A stretch of DNA of 64,000 bases, taken from the NCBI RefSeq assembly GCF_040183065.1, contig NC_091127.1, positions 109,495,834 through 109,559,833 of the forward strand. Reading direction: 5' to 3'. The stretch is from Periplaneta americana (taxonomy: Eukaryota > Arthropoda > Insecta > Blattodea > Blattidae). Shown here in pieces: positions 12,489-25,500 of this stretch. The position numbers and the translations under genes were made by a program. Under the pieces are notes generated by a model that was not told the DNA's origin, made no database searches, and saw only the letters and a list, made by a program, of their open reading frames with translations. Each line of letters opens with the position of its first letter. Positions within the stretch are counted from its first letter, which is position 1.

Positions 12489-13938
12489 ACTTACTTATGG
12501 CTTTTAAGGAACCCGGAGGTTCAGTGCCACTCTCACATAAGCCCACCATTGGTGCCTATCCTGTACAAGATTAATCCAGTCTCTATCATCATATCCCACC
12601 ACCCTCAAATCTATTTTAATATTGTCCTCCCATCTATGTCTCGGACTCCCCAAAAGTCTTTTTCCCTCTGGACTCCCAACTAATACTCCATATACATTTC
12701 TGGATTCGCCCATATGTTCTACATGTCCTGCCCATCTCAACTTCTGGATTTAATGTTCCTAATTATGTCAGGTGAAGACTACAATGCATGCACTTCTGCG
12801 TTGTGTAACTTTCTCCATTCTCCTTAACTTCATCCCTCTTAGCCCCAAATTTAATATTTTCCTAAGAACCCTATTCTCAAACACCCTTAACCTCCGTTCC
12901 TCACTCAAAGTGAGATTTCAAGTTTCACAATCATACAGAACAACCGGTAATAAATAACTGTTTTATAAATTATAACTTTCAGATTTTTTGACAGCAGACT
13001 AGATCACAAAAGCTTCTCAATGGAATAACAACAGGCATTTCTCATATTTATTCTGAGTTTCATTTCCTCCCAAGTGCCATTTATATTTGTTACTGTTGTT
13101 CCAAGATATCTGAATTTTTCCACCTCTTCAAAGGATAAATTTCCAATTTTTATATTTCCATTTCCTACAATATTCTGGTCACGAGACATAATCATATACC
13201 TTGTCTTTTCGGGATTTACTTGCAAACCTATCTCTTTACTTGCTTCAAGTAAAATTTCCGTGTTTTCCCTAATCGTTTTTGGATTTTCTCCTAACATATT
13301 CACGTTATCCGCATGGACAAGAAGCTGACGTAACCTGTTCAATTCCAAACCCTCTCTGTTATCCTGAACTTTCCTAATGGCATATTCTAGAATGAAGTTA
13401 AAAAGTTAAGGTGCCAGTACATTTCCTTGCTTTAGCCCGCAGTAAGTTGAAAAAGCATCCGACAGAAACTGACCTATATGGACTGTGCTGTACTTTTCAC
13501 TGAGACATATTTAAATTAATCGAACTAGTTTCTTGGGAATACCAAACTAAATAAGAATATCATATAAAACTTTTCTTTTAACCGAGTCATATGTCTTTTT
13601 GAAATCTATGAATAATTGATGTACTGTACCCTTATACTCCCATTTTTCTCCAATATCTGTCGAATACAAAAATTCTGAACAATAGTCGATCTATTATGCC
13701 TAAAACCACACTGATGATCACCAACAATTTCATCTACATACAGAGTTAATCTTCTCAAAAGAATATTGGACAACATTTTGTACGTCAACAAAAGTGATAC
13801 TTATTCCTCGAAAGTTACTAAAGTTAGTCTTGTCCCCCTGCTTAAAGATAGATACAATTTTATTATGGACTTCTTCCATTGTTCTGGTACAATTTCCTTT
13901 CCAAATACCAAGCTTATAAACTTCGCTAGATAATGCGC
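12489..13938 (-). mobile_element. Decayed non-LTR retrotransposon with 11-bp TSD
   Basis: The 3' end (low coordinates) carries the '(TTAC)n ... ggcttttaaggaacccgg' tail of the 9679 family. Toward higher coordinates come the C-terminal block MRWAGHVEHMGESRNVYG, an RT segment (13004-13348) with [11 protein letters not shown] where active elements have YADD, and upstream RT pieces (13606-13791) including GDHQCGFRHNRSTI. Stops and frameshifts break the frame. Direct repeats ttaataataat at 12478-12488 and 13939-13949 look like the target-site duplication. They are low-complexity and so weaker evidence. Confidence 0.8.

Positions 13939-13988
<50 letters not shown>
13939..13988. repeat. (AAT)n microsatellite at LINE 5' end
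   Basis: An AAT run abuts the 5' boundary of the minus-strand LINE. It may have grown from the AAT-rich target-site duplication. Confidence 0.9.
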
Positions 13989-13989
<1 letters not shown>

Positions 13990-14144
13990 TAGACCTGTAA
14001 GAATACACTGTTACTAATAGAAAAAAGATCTTTCATTACACCCATAAGGCTTCACTGAAACTACTAAATGCATATTACGATAATGCACTATCTTAAGAAA
14101 ATACTAGTCAGTTATTTTAGGAACACTATAACCTGTTGTCCTAG

Positions 14145-14390
14145 GAGTCTAGTAGTTCCCATGTCAGTCAATGGATCCGAGGTTCGCGGGTTCAAACCCG
14201 ATCAAAGACAATGGATTTAAAAGGGTGATAAAATCCTTAGCATGACTTTCTCTGGGATAAAAGTGAAGCTGTGGGTTCCGTGTCGTAGATTTACGGCAAT
14301 AAAAGTACACTGTCCCTGAGAGAGAGCTTCAGACAAAATTTATCGGCCATTTCGCGACCACGCTGAATAATCTCTGCAGTTGAACATGCC
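14145..14390 (+). repeat. tRNA-derived SINE (distinct family)
   Basis: A tRNA-like head has an excellent B box (gcgggttcaaacccgatc near 14189-14206), followed by a body containing 'gtcgtagatttacggcaat' and a tail 'ctctgcagttgaacatgcca'. The head and tail layout fits a SINE. I find no second full copy in the window and no clear target-site duplication, so the ends are approximate. Confidence 0.55.
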
Positions 14391-15948
14391 ACTAAAGTAC
14401 TACTACTACTGCTGTTGCTAGGGTTGCCAGATTCTGAAACTGAAAATATTTATTACTAGGTACTATGGACTGCAGACTAGAATAGGTGATTACTGATAGT
14501 GGAGTTCGATGAGGATTTTTTTTATAAAACTACAATAAAATTCATTAACCTCTACTAAATTACTAAAACTTTTTAAGATATTATTTGTCAATTTGCCACA
14601 TCAAAGCTTGCAACGAATTGAAACTGATCAGTGATCAATTTCATATTTACAGTAATGCTTTTTCGAGCCATCTTTAACAAAGCATTATTGGAAACAATAA
14701 GTTACTATCATAAAATTATCTGCATGATTAGTTCTAATTGAAATAAGTCAACAGCAAGTCTTTTTATCAAGTTTATTGAACTTATGTTTCTATCATCCCT
14801 CAATTACTGTAGAACTCCATTGCAGAACATATTCTTTCTGTGAAAGCGTTGGATGGAAACATAATCAATATAAATTTTACCAATACTGGTACCGGTACCG
14901 AAACATTTTTACAACTTTCCTTTGTCAATCAAGTCAATAACAAGAAATCATTTTTCAGCAATGGACAATGGACATACTCATAACTTTCCTGAAAATGTGT
15001 ACCGTTATTTTTACCATGGCAGTAAATTCCTTAATTAAAAAGATTTCTGAATAGGCCTACATATTATGTTATCAACAAGAGAAAGTGATTCAGCTAAATA
15101 GGTCAATTTCTCAGGGTAACATACCATTTCAGAGAGAACAATTTCAATGGTATAATCATGCAACTTATTTATGTAACTTGCACAAGCTTTGTACACAACA
15201 TGAAATTCTTTTGTAGGTGTAATTATTGTAATTTAGATTACACAGCCTATTTAAACACGGGAGCACCTGGTATCCAAAAAAGGAATCAGTCCTCCTTCGT
15301 TCAAGATGACCTTATAAATTTTTCATTAACTGCTAAACTTCACAGGCTGTTATTGAATTTTATTCTAAAGAGCTGTTTTTAAAATACGTCTGTTAAATGC
15401 TGGCATAAGCAAAGAAACATTATCTATAACAATTTTCTGTTTTCTCGAGTCTGATTCTGACTCACAAGAGAGGTTCTTTTTTATATAAAAATTGGGCAAT
15501 CATCAATGCTAGTATGAAAATTACACTATGGAGAGTTTTGAGTAACGTGAAGATCATTAATTTTTCTTTATAATTTGAATTTAAACATTTATAATAATTC
15601 TTATCATTAACTGAAGCAGCTAAAACAAGGAACATTTGCCATATGGTACCTTTTTTATATACTGCACAAAGAACAAAACTGAAAAATACCATAATTTTCG
15701 TAATAAACTGCACTCTGGCAATTGGCAACTCTAGCTGCTGCTGCTACTACTGCTACTACCACCACCACTACCACTACCACAACCACAACCAACACTACCT
15801 GTCAAAAATCATTGCAGTAAATAATAATATTAATTAACTAGTCAATAAAGATTTGTCCTTAATAAAATTCTCGTTTTCTTAAATTCACAATGGTATCACA
15901 TACAGCACACTCTTTCTAAATAATTGAAACTTCGATTTACATGAGACT
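14391..15948. other. No gene recognised
   Basis: AT-rich sequence. The only notable feature is an imperfect trinucleotide-rich patch at 15731-15800 (gctgctgctactactgctac, then accacc/ccacta). Overlapping short frames show no conserved motif. Confidence 0.45.
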
Positions 15949-15956
15949 GTCATGAG
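15949..15956. repeat. hAT target-site duplication, left
   Basis: gtcatgag here is repeated exactly at 18240-18247, immediately outside the two terminal inverted repeats of the hAT element. Eight base pairs is the standard hAT duplication length. Confidence 0.95.
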
Positions 15957-16193
15957 CAGGGAACGGATTTATATGGACTAAAAATATATGAAATATGTAA
16001 ATATATATGTAGTTATTTTTACCAAAATATGGAATTAAATATGGATTTTTACCAAAATATGGAATTAAATATGGAATTAAAATTATAAAAAAATGACTAT
16101 GTACGTTAAATATTGGTACATTTTAATCAAACTAAACAAAAAATATAATGGACGTACCTTATCTTCCAATGTAGTTTCAACAAAACACAATTT

Positions 16194-17765
16194 TTATTGT
16201 CTGTTACCATAACAATAGGTTACAAACATTTCTTTCAAGTGCTGAAAAGTGAATCTTCTTCTATTGTCTCTGAGGATAGATTTATACTGACTAAAAGAGC
16301 GTTCGACGTCACAAGAAGTAACTGGTACATAATTCAATTTCACAATGTCTGCTGGGGATAAGTCCAAGTTAATCTTCACTGTTGATTCACCACTCATCAC
16401 AGCAACAACCTTTTGTAGTTCTTCATATCCAGGGTTTTTTGAAAGTACAGTGTCCACCTTAGCTCTTACTGCATCTGCAACTTTACCTCTACCACGATTC
16501 AGTTGTTCCACAGTACTATTTATAATTTCAAAACTTTCAGATAGTGAAAGGTGCCTATTTTGGAGACTTTTGAGCGTTTTTATGATGCATGAAAATGTAT
16601 GCTGAATGTGAGCTAAGTCATTCTTCACACTTATGTCACAGGTAACTGTTTTCGCAGTATCAATTGAGACTGCATCTTCAGAGTCCAATGCAAGGAGAAC
16701 ATTGTTAATAGAGTCTATATGTTCGGCATAATATTCAACTGCTTCTAGCCATGTACCCCATCTAGTTAAAATTGGCTTTGGTGGCAATGGAATTTCAGGG
16801 TACATTTCTTTCAACACGTTAACTCTACTGGGAGCTTTGAGAAATACTTTTTTCACTGATGAAATCAACAAATCTGGAATTTCAGGGTACATTTCTTTCA
16901 ACACGTTAACTCTACTGGGAGCTTTGAGAAATACTTTTTTCACTGATGAAATCAACAAATCTACTTTAGGGAAATTGTCTCTGACCACTTCTGCCACACG
17001 ATGAAATGCATGCGCCACACAAGTAAAATGAGTCAATTTAGGATATACAACAGATAATGCTTGTCCAGCTTTGACCATATAAGGGGCAGCATCGCTAATA
17101 AAGAATAACACATTATCGTACATAATACCCTTTGGCCACAGGATACCCATAGCTTCGTTGAACAGTTTAACTATAGTTTTGTTATTGCACTTTTCTAGAA
17201 CATCACAATGTAAAAGAATTCGTTCAGAATATTGTTCACTTAACAAACCGATAACTACATTACCAACAAGTCTACCTTCTTTGTCGGGAGTCTCATCAAT
17301 GGAAACCCAAATTGAACTATCTTTAATTTCATCTCTTATCTTCTGTATTGTCTCATCGTAGATGGATGGAGCATACGTCTTCCTAAGTGTTGACTCATCC
17401 GGGATTGTATGTTGAGTATATTTTTCAAGGAATTCCCTGAAGACCTTATTCTTTAGTTTGTAGAGAGGAATATCAGCAGAGATGAGAGAACGGCACAGGT
17501 CGATGTTAAACTCAGATCTTACATTCGATGTTGTTGGTTGTGTTAAAAACAATTGTCTCTGCTTGGAATTTAGTTGTTTGTTGGCCTGATGTTTACTAGT
17601 TGTAATGTGTTGTTGCACCAGGAACTTTTGTGTAGATGATACTGCACACTGACACAAATTACAAAATAATATTTTATTGTCAGTTGATAAACCATCTTCT
17701 TTAAATTCTGAAATGTAACTTGTTAGTTTTGATTTTAAATTGACTGAATGACGTACTTTTGGCAT
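16194..17765 (-). CDS. hAT transposase with 29-residue tandem duplication
   Basis: This 523-residue protein is expected to cut and paste its element. Near the N-terminus CNLC (C35, C38) with H53 and H59 forms a BED/CGGBP1-like zinc-finger pattern. Candidate catalytic acidic residues are D157 in WVSIDETPD and D225 in FISDAAPYM, followed by C249-x2-H252 and the RWGTW block (335-339). The C-terminus holds the hAT dimerisation signature [13 protein letters not shown]. Residues 269-297 are repeated exactly at 298-326 because of an in-frame 87-bp tandem duplication (16788-16874 and 16875-16961). This lies in the insertion region between the catalytic acids, so activity is uncertain. The ATG at 17765 starts the only long frame. 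Confidence 0.9.
   Translation of the reverse strand: MPKVRHSVNLKSKLTSYISEFKEDGLSTDNKILFCNLCQCAVSSTQKFLVQQHITTSKHQANKQLNSKQRQLFLTQPTTSNVRSEFNIDLCRSLISADIPLYKLKNKVFREFLEKYTQHTIPDESTLRKTYAPSIYDETIQKIRDEIKDSSIWVSIDETPDKEGRLVGNVVIGLLSEQYSERILLHCDVLEKCNNKTIVKLFNEAMGILWPKGIMYDNVLFFISDAAPYMVKAGQALSVVYPKLTHFTCVAHAFHRVAEVVRDNFPKVDLLISSVKKVFLKAPSRVNVLKEMYPEIPDLLISSVKKVFLKAPSRVNVLKEMYPEIPLPPKPILTRWGTWLEAVEYYAEHIDSINNVLLALDSEDAVSIDTAKTVTCDISVKNDLAHIQHTFSCIIKTLKSLQNRHLSLSESFEIINSTVEQLNRGRGKVADAVRAKVDTVLSKNPGYEELQKVVAVMSGESTVKINLDLSPADIVKLNYVPVTSCDVERSFSQYKSILRDNRRRFTFQHLKEMFVTYCYGNRQ
16788..16961. repeat. 87-bp in-frame tandem duplication in transposase
   Basis: Two adjacent 87-bp copies with no difference I can see. 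Each encodes 29 residues starting DLLISSVKK. Identity suggests the duplication is recent. Confidence 0.95.
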
Positions 17766-18877
17766 ATTTACCGTCTTTATAGTATGATTTACAAAACTGA
17801 ACCTATGTGTACTCTGACTGGCATTTAACTGTTGAGCTGCACAACTGAAGTCTGTTAAAAATTTTAAATTAAATTAATACAGTTTTGTAACTTACTTTCC
17901 CATTGTTGATAGGACTGCTAATTTTCAAATAACTCTGATGTTAAAGGGATTACTGAACATGTGTTTAAATCTCTATTGTTCAAATGTATTTTTAAAAGTT
18001 AATGGAATTTTGTTTTGTTTTATTGTTAAACCTAATATAATATGGACTGTTTTATATGAAATATGGAAAATATATGGAAATTAACGAAAATATGTACTAA
18101 ACTCTAAAATATGGAAAAATATGGAAAATAAAAGTAGGATTTTTCAACCCTACACATTGTGAAACATAAAGATAATGCAAAATATAAATTATATTAGCTT
18201 TATAAGTAAATATGTATTTACATATAAATCCTTTCCCTGGTCATGAGGATTCAAGTACATCATCGCTCTTATTTAAGGCACAATTTACATAAACTGAAAG
18301 TTTAATTTGAAACGTGTGTATGCTAATCGTGGAGGAACCGTATTACTTCACTTAAGAAGAAAATATAAAAAAGCCACATAATATCTACGAAAATCATTAT
18401 GGAAAGAAGCCTCCATAAATCAGTATTGAAATCAAGATGAATCCAACTCAGACCACACTTTCAAGAATTTCGCTCTTTCCATTCCACAGAAAATAAATCT
18501 AATTCAATCAGTTGCGACAACATAATACAACTTAAGTTAATTTCTTACCCAAGTCCATTCAAAACTACAGACACTATTCAGAGTTTGATGACAAGACAAA
18601 CCTGTCCACAAACAGTTCAGTTTTAGACTCTACTTTAGGGTGACAGGTAAGATTTTATGTATGTTTTATCTATTAAGTTCCCAATTTGTATTCTCCTAGA
18701 CACTCGACACTGTTAAACTAGTTCCGCCACTTCTGCGAATTCCAATGGCTTTGTATAACATTTCTAATAATGCTACGATCCAATTTGTATTTTCCTATTT
18801 CGAGCATCAGAGATCATTGAAGTCTCACAGATCTGCAAAGGCATCTGCGCGAAGCATGTAACAAGAGAAGGTATGAG

Positions 18878-19059
18878 CACAGTCTAGTATATACAGTCAC
18901 GAAACTTGAGTTTTGAGGGTACTAGGAACAATAGACTGTGCCGGTACTATTTCACATTGTCTGTGATGAGGCGATAGTAGCGATCCTAGTGGTTAGCAAC
19001 TATCTATGGATGCATATTTCCTATGTATTGAGCTTCGTGACTGTATATACTACACTGTG
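18878..19059. mobile_element. 182-bp palindromic MITE, copy 1
   Basis: Termini are CACAGTCTAGTATATACAGT and its inverted partner ending ACTACACTGTG, about 30 bp each with few mismatches. Seven-bp flanks gtatgag (18871-18877) and gtatggg (19060-19066) agree at six of seven positions. Copies of the same length are at 38619-38800 and 54400-54582. No coding capacity. Confidence 0.9.
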
Positions 19060-19066
19060 GTATGGG

Positions 19067-22000
19067 CATCAGTACTTTGCCTGAAACACGGAAGTGCTGG
19101 CTTTACTTTTGTTCTAGGAATGCAATGCAAAGAAAATTTTCGGCCAGGTTGAAACAGGCGAACATCAGACTCAATGGAAATCATGATAATCACTAAATCA
19201 ACGATAACTATTCATAAGGGCTTATCTATTACAATTCTCACATGATCTACAAAGTAGTGAATCTAGATTAATCTGGTAATTTATTTGTTTATACCATCAT
19301 TCCTTCAATTTTGAACTTCAGAATATATAGTCTATAGATTTTAACTAAAGTTTGCTTTTACAACAATTTGATATACCGAAATCTTTTGTCAATTTTCTTT
19401 CCACTACTTCAATTCTTATGGGGCAGTACTAAAACCATTTTCCAATATTAGTGAAGAAGCAAGAATAAAGCAACACCTTAAAACGATAATTAAATAAAGA
19501 TGTCTATCTCCCAAAGCAATGGGAACAGTACAAACAATATTATGCATCTAGGAATAAGTCACTATTGTCTGTTTCCTTCCTGGTACTTTTAAAATTTCAC
19601 TACACCACACCTCAGCTGAGCAATTAAACCGAATACAGAGGGAAATAATATACCCGAATCTCATATACATATGAAAAATTTCAGCTCCTTAGAAGTTACT
19701 TCTTTGAAAATTCAGCTTGGACTTCATTGTACAGAAAAGAATTTTTGTTCTTTCAAATTTAGGAACAATCCTAAATGTTTCAAATAAGAGACTTTTAGAA
19801 TGTGCGAAAATCGGGAAAAACAGTCATTCGTTTTGCAACCCCGTCAACTTCAAAGTGGCAGTCATTCATTCATGCACCTGACTCTTGGCCAACAACAATC
19901 ACAAAATATCTCAATCCTAAAGCAGAAGTGAAATAAACTATACAGAAAGAATATTTAGTTGAAATTACATCTCTAAACATGAAAACATTTGTTTCAGTAA
20001 CATTATCACAAATATTTTATTCCTGTTTTCTTTTTTACTTAGCTAACTCAGAGGCCTACATCCTAAGTGGACCTTGGCATAAATCATATTTTAACCTTTT
20101 TTAACCTAACACTCTGGAAGCATACTCAGTGAAATGCTTATGATGAGAAATTATGTAGGTACCTCTCTGGGCTTACAATACCTAGATTTCGTGACTCTGC
20201 ATACTACACCCCAATATCTTTTTACTCGTATTAAAACACGACTTATAAAAATACGTTTTCCGGTATGGTACTGGTTTAAAACTGACTTAATTTATTCACA
20301 AAAAGGATCCTATAGGCTACATAAAAAAAAAGGATAATTAGAATTACTGAATTTGTAACCAACAAATTCTTAAACACAATATAACTTTAACAAAAACCTG
20401 AACAATTTTCGATGAGAGAATAAGGGGAGTAAAAGGGGCAAGAGTGTACAAACGTAGGCCTACTATGCAGTATAATTTGAAAGAAAGTTTCGTGACGACA
20501 ATCAAGAGTACCATAATTAGGTCCAATTTAACAATATTAATAATTATAATAATACCAATAATAATAATAATAATAATAATAATATAAAAAACATAGAGGT
20601 CTGTTCTGTCTCTATTAGACATAGGTATTATTTTCTATCTTAAATGTGTTAGTTCATTAGCTATATTACACAAGTTTGTTGCATATAAAATCGTAGCAAG
20701 GTTTGAAAGTGATGGACTGCAAATGTTCATCCCCAAGATATACCCCAAACAATAGTGCTAAACTAATAAATGACATATGTGTAATGAAGAACAATTCTGA
20801 ACTAATACTAATAATGTATAAAGAAATATGTAACATACTATCTCAACACTATACAAACAACAGAAAGTATATGAATACTCGTTTAAAAAGTCTATCACAG
20901 TCATCTTAGGAATGAAAATCAAACCAAAATTATAAATTTCTCACAGTTGAAGAAGACACTTTTATACCATGTTTCTTCACAAAATGAGTACTTGGCATGT
21001 GGTTAAACTTATCAGTGATAGTAATGGCTCGCTATGTAAGAGAGTACCACACAAGGGCTTAAAGAAATTGCAAAAAATTAACAATTGCATTTACAATATC
21101 AGACAGAAGCTTTTACTTTTAGTAAGTAAGTATTTTATTTTGCATTTAAGAAATAGACATAATAACGATCTGATTGGATAGTGATGTAGTAAGGATTAGC
21201 AACAAGTAGTATTATTAGAAACAGTGTGTGTTCGATATAAGTGAACTGGAAATCAAAGGAGGAGTTGTAAAAGTGTCAATTTTGATCAATCTAAATTAAG
21301 TACCTAGGTACGTTTTAAACGTGGGAATACTGCTCAATTTAGATGGGGACAAAAATAAGAGATTATAGTAAATGAGTGTAAGAGAAGGAGGAGGATACAA
21401 TAATGAGGCAATGTAAACAAGAGGTATGAATCTAAATTAGAAGAGAGTCTATAAAATGTAGGCCTCTATCTGTAATGACTGTAATTGTGGCACCAGATAC
21501 AAAATTGTGAGGTCCACATTACATGGATGTAAATGTTAACATAAAAAAAAAATATGGGCAAATATTTTACAATAGACATAACAGCTCCAAATACAAACTT
21601 GTTTCAGAATTGGACAACTGGTCCAAGAAATGGAAACAAATATTCATGATAACTTCTATGTGCATAATCTACTACTTTATGGTTATGATGCAATTAAAGA
21701 GTAGAGAATGCTAACTAGAAGAAAATAAGTTAAAAGAATTTATGAATTGATAATCATACAAAGTCGTTAAAAATACTATAAATTTATAGAATGAAGAACT
21801 GAGAAAGGTTTCGGAAAAAAAATATATATTAAAAGAGTAGCCTAAATCATTAAAGCAAGAGGAAATGTCTTTTAATAAACAACATGAAATTTGGAAAGTA
21901 GAATCTATAACGTAATCAATGTTCAAATCAATAGTAGTTGTCCTCATTAAGAAGAATTTCATGTGTGCCTAAGGGATATTTCGAGAAAACACTAACACAA

Positions 22001-22513
22001 AAAAATAAATTATTAAAATGACAGATTAAAAGCTACCTATATCCCAGTAGTTGAGTGTAAACATAAAATACTGCAATAATAAGAAGAAAGTAAGTTTGAT
22101 AACAGTGTCAATAGAGTTCGCATAGTTTCTGCTATTGATCAATATACAAAAAAAAGACAACTGCTTTCAGCATTTTAAAGTGATTTCCATAAGTGTAACA
22201 CCAATATGCGCAACAAACTTTAGCTGTGTAGCACTTTGTATCTGAAACAATATTACATTTCATGAACATTAAATTTTACTTTGCACATGTTAGATTAAGC
22301 TGTAACTCGTTATTGCTTCAATTGCGTTAAACTGAGCTAAGCCAAGCAATAGATATCTCTGGGTTTGAACAGAATTTAATTTGCAAATAATTATAGATAC
22401 ATACTTCATAAAATTCCCTAATGGTGCCCAAAATATACAATTCACGTCTCTATTAAATTTCGCAGAACATTTACTTGCCAACCACACGAAATTTTGTTCT
22501 GTCCTTGCACTTA
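19067..22513. other. Gene-free AT-rich stretch
   Basis: No exon, RNA gene or family-level repeat recognised. A short AAT run is at about 20560-20583. Several 60-90 codon frames show no conserved motif. Confidence 0.45.
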
Positions 22514-22557
22514 TTGTATGTATGTATGTATGTATGTATGTATGTATGTATGTATGT
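22514..22557. repeat. (GTAT)n microsatellite
   Basis: About ten tandem tetranucleotides. The overlapping frames it opens on both strands (YVCM/TYIH repeats) are artefacts of the repeat. Confidence 0.95.
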
Positions 22558-25500
22558 GTACAGGCGTTTACTGACAAATTCATATCCTATTCCGCCAATA
22601 CTCCCTTCACTTTTGATGTTAGAAACTATTAACATTATATCTCTGTTACACTTCTCCAGTCTGAAAAAGAAATGGCGATCAAAAGATGCAATTCAGATCT
22701 CATGTAGCTTTCACAGGACACTTCCTTCCTATAGGTTTTCTAGGAGATACGAAGCATCCTGCACACAGTCCTGATCTTGCATCTTGTGAATGTCATCTCT
22801 TTTCAGCATCGTACAGTATCTTGAAAACATACATTTCAGAGTGATGCCAACATGAAAACAAAAAAAACACAATGACTGTATGAACAGAAAACATTACCTA
22901 ATTTACAAATGCTATTATAAACGTAATATAAATATGGTAAGTTAAGGCATTTTCATGTTAATAGCTGTCACTAAACGTATGTATTAAAGAATACCAAGAA
23001 TACTACTGGATGTTGAAGATAACAGACACAAAGTTACTTAGGCCTATAAGCCAATGAACTTTTAGGTTGGAAATAAACGGTAACAAGCTCAATTATTACG
23101 CATTTAAGTCAATTAAAAATGGTTATTGACACTTCATTGACATATGTTGTAGACTATTATTTCAATATGTTTCGAAATCTGAAGCAGAGAACTGATTAAG
23201 TATACAAGTATTTGTACGATATATTGGTAACTTTAAAATCAAAATCTAAAAACTTCGGTGAGCTGAATATTTCTTCTAAATGCCACACACGTCAAATAAG
23301 AAAAGGCAGAATAATTTTCAATGTAAGCAAACGGGTTATTTAAAAAAAATATAAGCTATATCCTGCAAGCATCCACAGAAATTTTCCTATTATAAATCAC
23401 ATCTCATATTCTGTAATGTAAAAGTATCATACAGTAACATGATAAAAAAAAAATAAAAAAAAATAAATAAAACATAAAAACTACGTATTATAGCACAAAT
23501 AAAATGCACAATTCTTTTCAAATCACTTGCGGTAACTTCATTCTACTATCACATTATTACAATAGTGAAAAGTCATATAGGCCTATTCGCCTCAATCTTG
23601 AATATATGCTAATGTCCACTACAAAAAATTTTAATTAAACCGAAGTTGTCGATTTTACAGAAAATACATCATTCTACAATGTTAATACAAGTTATCTCAC
23701 CCACCCTATCCCAAATTCGACAGGGAACATCAGCCCCAATAAGGAGATGTTTTGCTTTTGTATATACTTCCAATGAACAACCTCCAAAAAAGTGTTTTTT
23801 TTTTTTTCAAAATTAACAATACCACGCTCCAGAATAAAAAAAAAGTTTGAAATATGAACAAGTTGCACAGACCTACATGGTGTTTAACAAGTAAAACAAC
23901 TAACGTTAAGACCAAAGTCTTCCTAAAAATGACTTGATTCTGTACTAGGGTCTATACAATTTAAATTTTTTAAATTAAATTACAAAATATGTCTACATAG
24001 GCTACATATTTACTTTTCCTTAAAATATACTAAAAGCGATATAATGCATTAAAATAGTGTCCACTCTTGTCAGTTTAATATTATACTAGTACTATCATCA
24101 CTACCATCATATCATCATTCTTCACGATTCTAGACCAGATGGTCCGTTTCGGCACACACAATGAAATCGTCAAACAGATTTCAAATAGATCTATCTGTTG
24201 TGAAGTCAACAATAACTTACGTGCAATATTTTTGGGCAAGTTCACCAATGAGGTGCACCATAAACACTCCTACCTATTACATTTTATCACATAGTGGACT
24301 AAGATGAACATTTCTGAAGGAGAAATCTTTTTCTTCAAGAAAGTTCTACACTATATTCGTTGATGAAATGTGAATAGTATAGGCCCTCACTTTTTTTCAG
24401 TTCCTACATAATTAGGCCATGTATTGATCCACTAACATACTTCTTTTGTTAATAAAAATAATATAGGCTTACATTAGATCAACGTCAAACACTACCATCT
24501 TCTTATACTTATTAAAATAGTAACTGCTAAGCATCAAATATAATCCCCTTCTTATCCCAGAACAATTTGTACACAAAGAACCAAATATTCTCACTTTGAT
24601 TATGTATGTCTGTTACAATTCCCCGCCTATTCTCGGATTTGAAAATTATTTTTTTATGGACAGCCATATATCATATGAATAAAAACTACTATTAGGCATA
24701 GCCTAAGCATATATTGTCCGCAGGCTGCTTTCTGAAAAAAAACAAGTTCACATGACAGTCACATGTGATTCTGCACCTGAACTAATAATCAAAATTCGTA
24801 CATATTGTAACATTATTTAAAGTTTCTATAGCATGAATCTACTTCCATAATTCTGAAACATGTGCTTATTTAAAATAACTTACCCATATCAAGACTTGCT
24901 ATTGAAGCCTTTATTAATATAGGCAAAACCAAAACACCCTACTCTTGCTGCTTGTTAGCAACCAATTTCATAGTGCAATTAGTATCTATTGTTTTTTTTT
25001 TTTTACAAACTTCATCAAATCGGTTCACTGTAAATGTATGCAAATCAATCTCTCACTACGACTGCCACAGTACCGGTAATTCCCAATTCAGAAACTAAGC
25101 TACTGTACGCAAGTCCAAAACAGGACTACTTATAAACATTGTAAAAACAGTTATCCCTAAGATTAAATTACGTATAACGTTTCACAATTTATTTCGTGAC
25201 ATATCAAACCAAATGTGCTAACAAATATGTTATAATTATGTTCTAAAAAAGGAATTATTAAAACATAATTCACAATTGTTTGTATTTAATCTATCTACAT
25301 AGACCCTACATTAAGAAATTTCCATTTACTTCATAATATTATGGGTGGATAACAAGAGGGGAACTACAGACCTAGATTTCAGAATGAACCCATACAGCCA
25401 TATGACTTAAGTAATGTACAACAGAAAACATGTAACTATTATGATAGGTAAACGTGTATACTCTGCAACTTGTTTACTAACAAACTTAAGATAATAATGG

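Larger units (their letters stand above)
15957..18239 (-). mobile_element. Near-intact hAT DNA transposon
   Basis: The 2283-bp element begins CAGGGAACGGATTTATATG and ends with the reverse complement of CAGGGAAAGGATTTATATG, giving 19-bp inverted repeats with one mismatch. A perfect 8-bp duplication flanks it. Both subterminal regions are rich in 'atatgga', and a short direct duplication (taccaaaatatggaattaaa) lies at about 16020-16075. One open minus-strand transposase fills the middle. Perfect TSD, near-perfect TIRs and an unbroken ORF point to a recent insertion. It lies upstream of, and in the same orientation as, any downstream osa exons. Confidence 0.95.

Noticed and set aside
16345..16605. 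Plus-strand frames inside the hAT element
   Set aside because: They are shadows of the minus-strand transposase, whose motifs are clear.
22290..22774. Overlapping ORFs with YVCM/TYIH repeats
   Set aside because: Produced by the (GTAT)n repeat on both strands.
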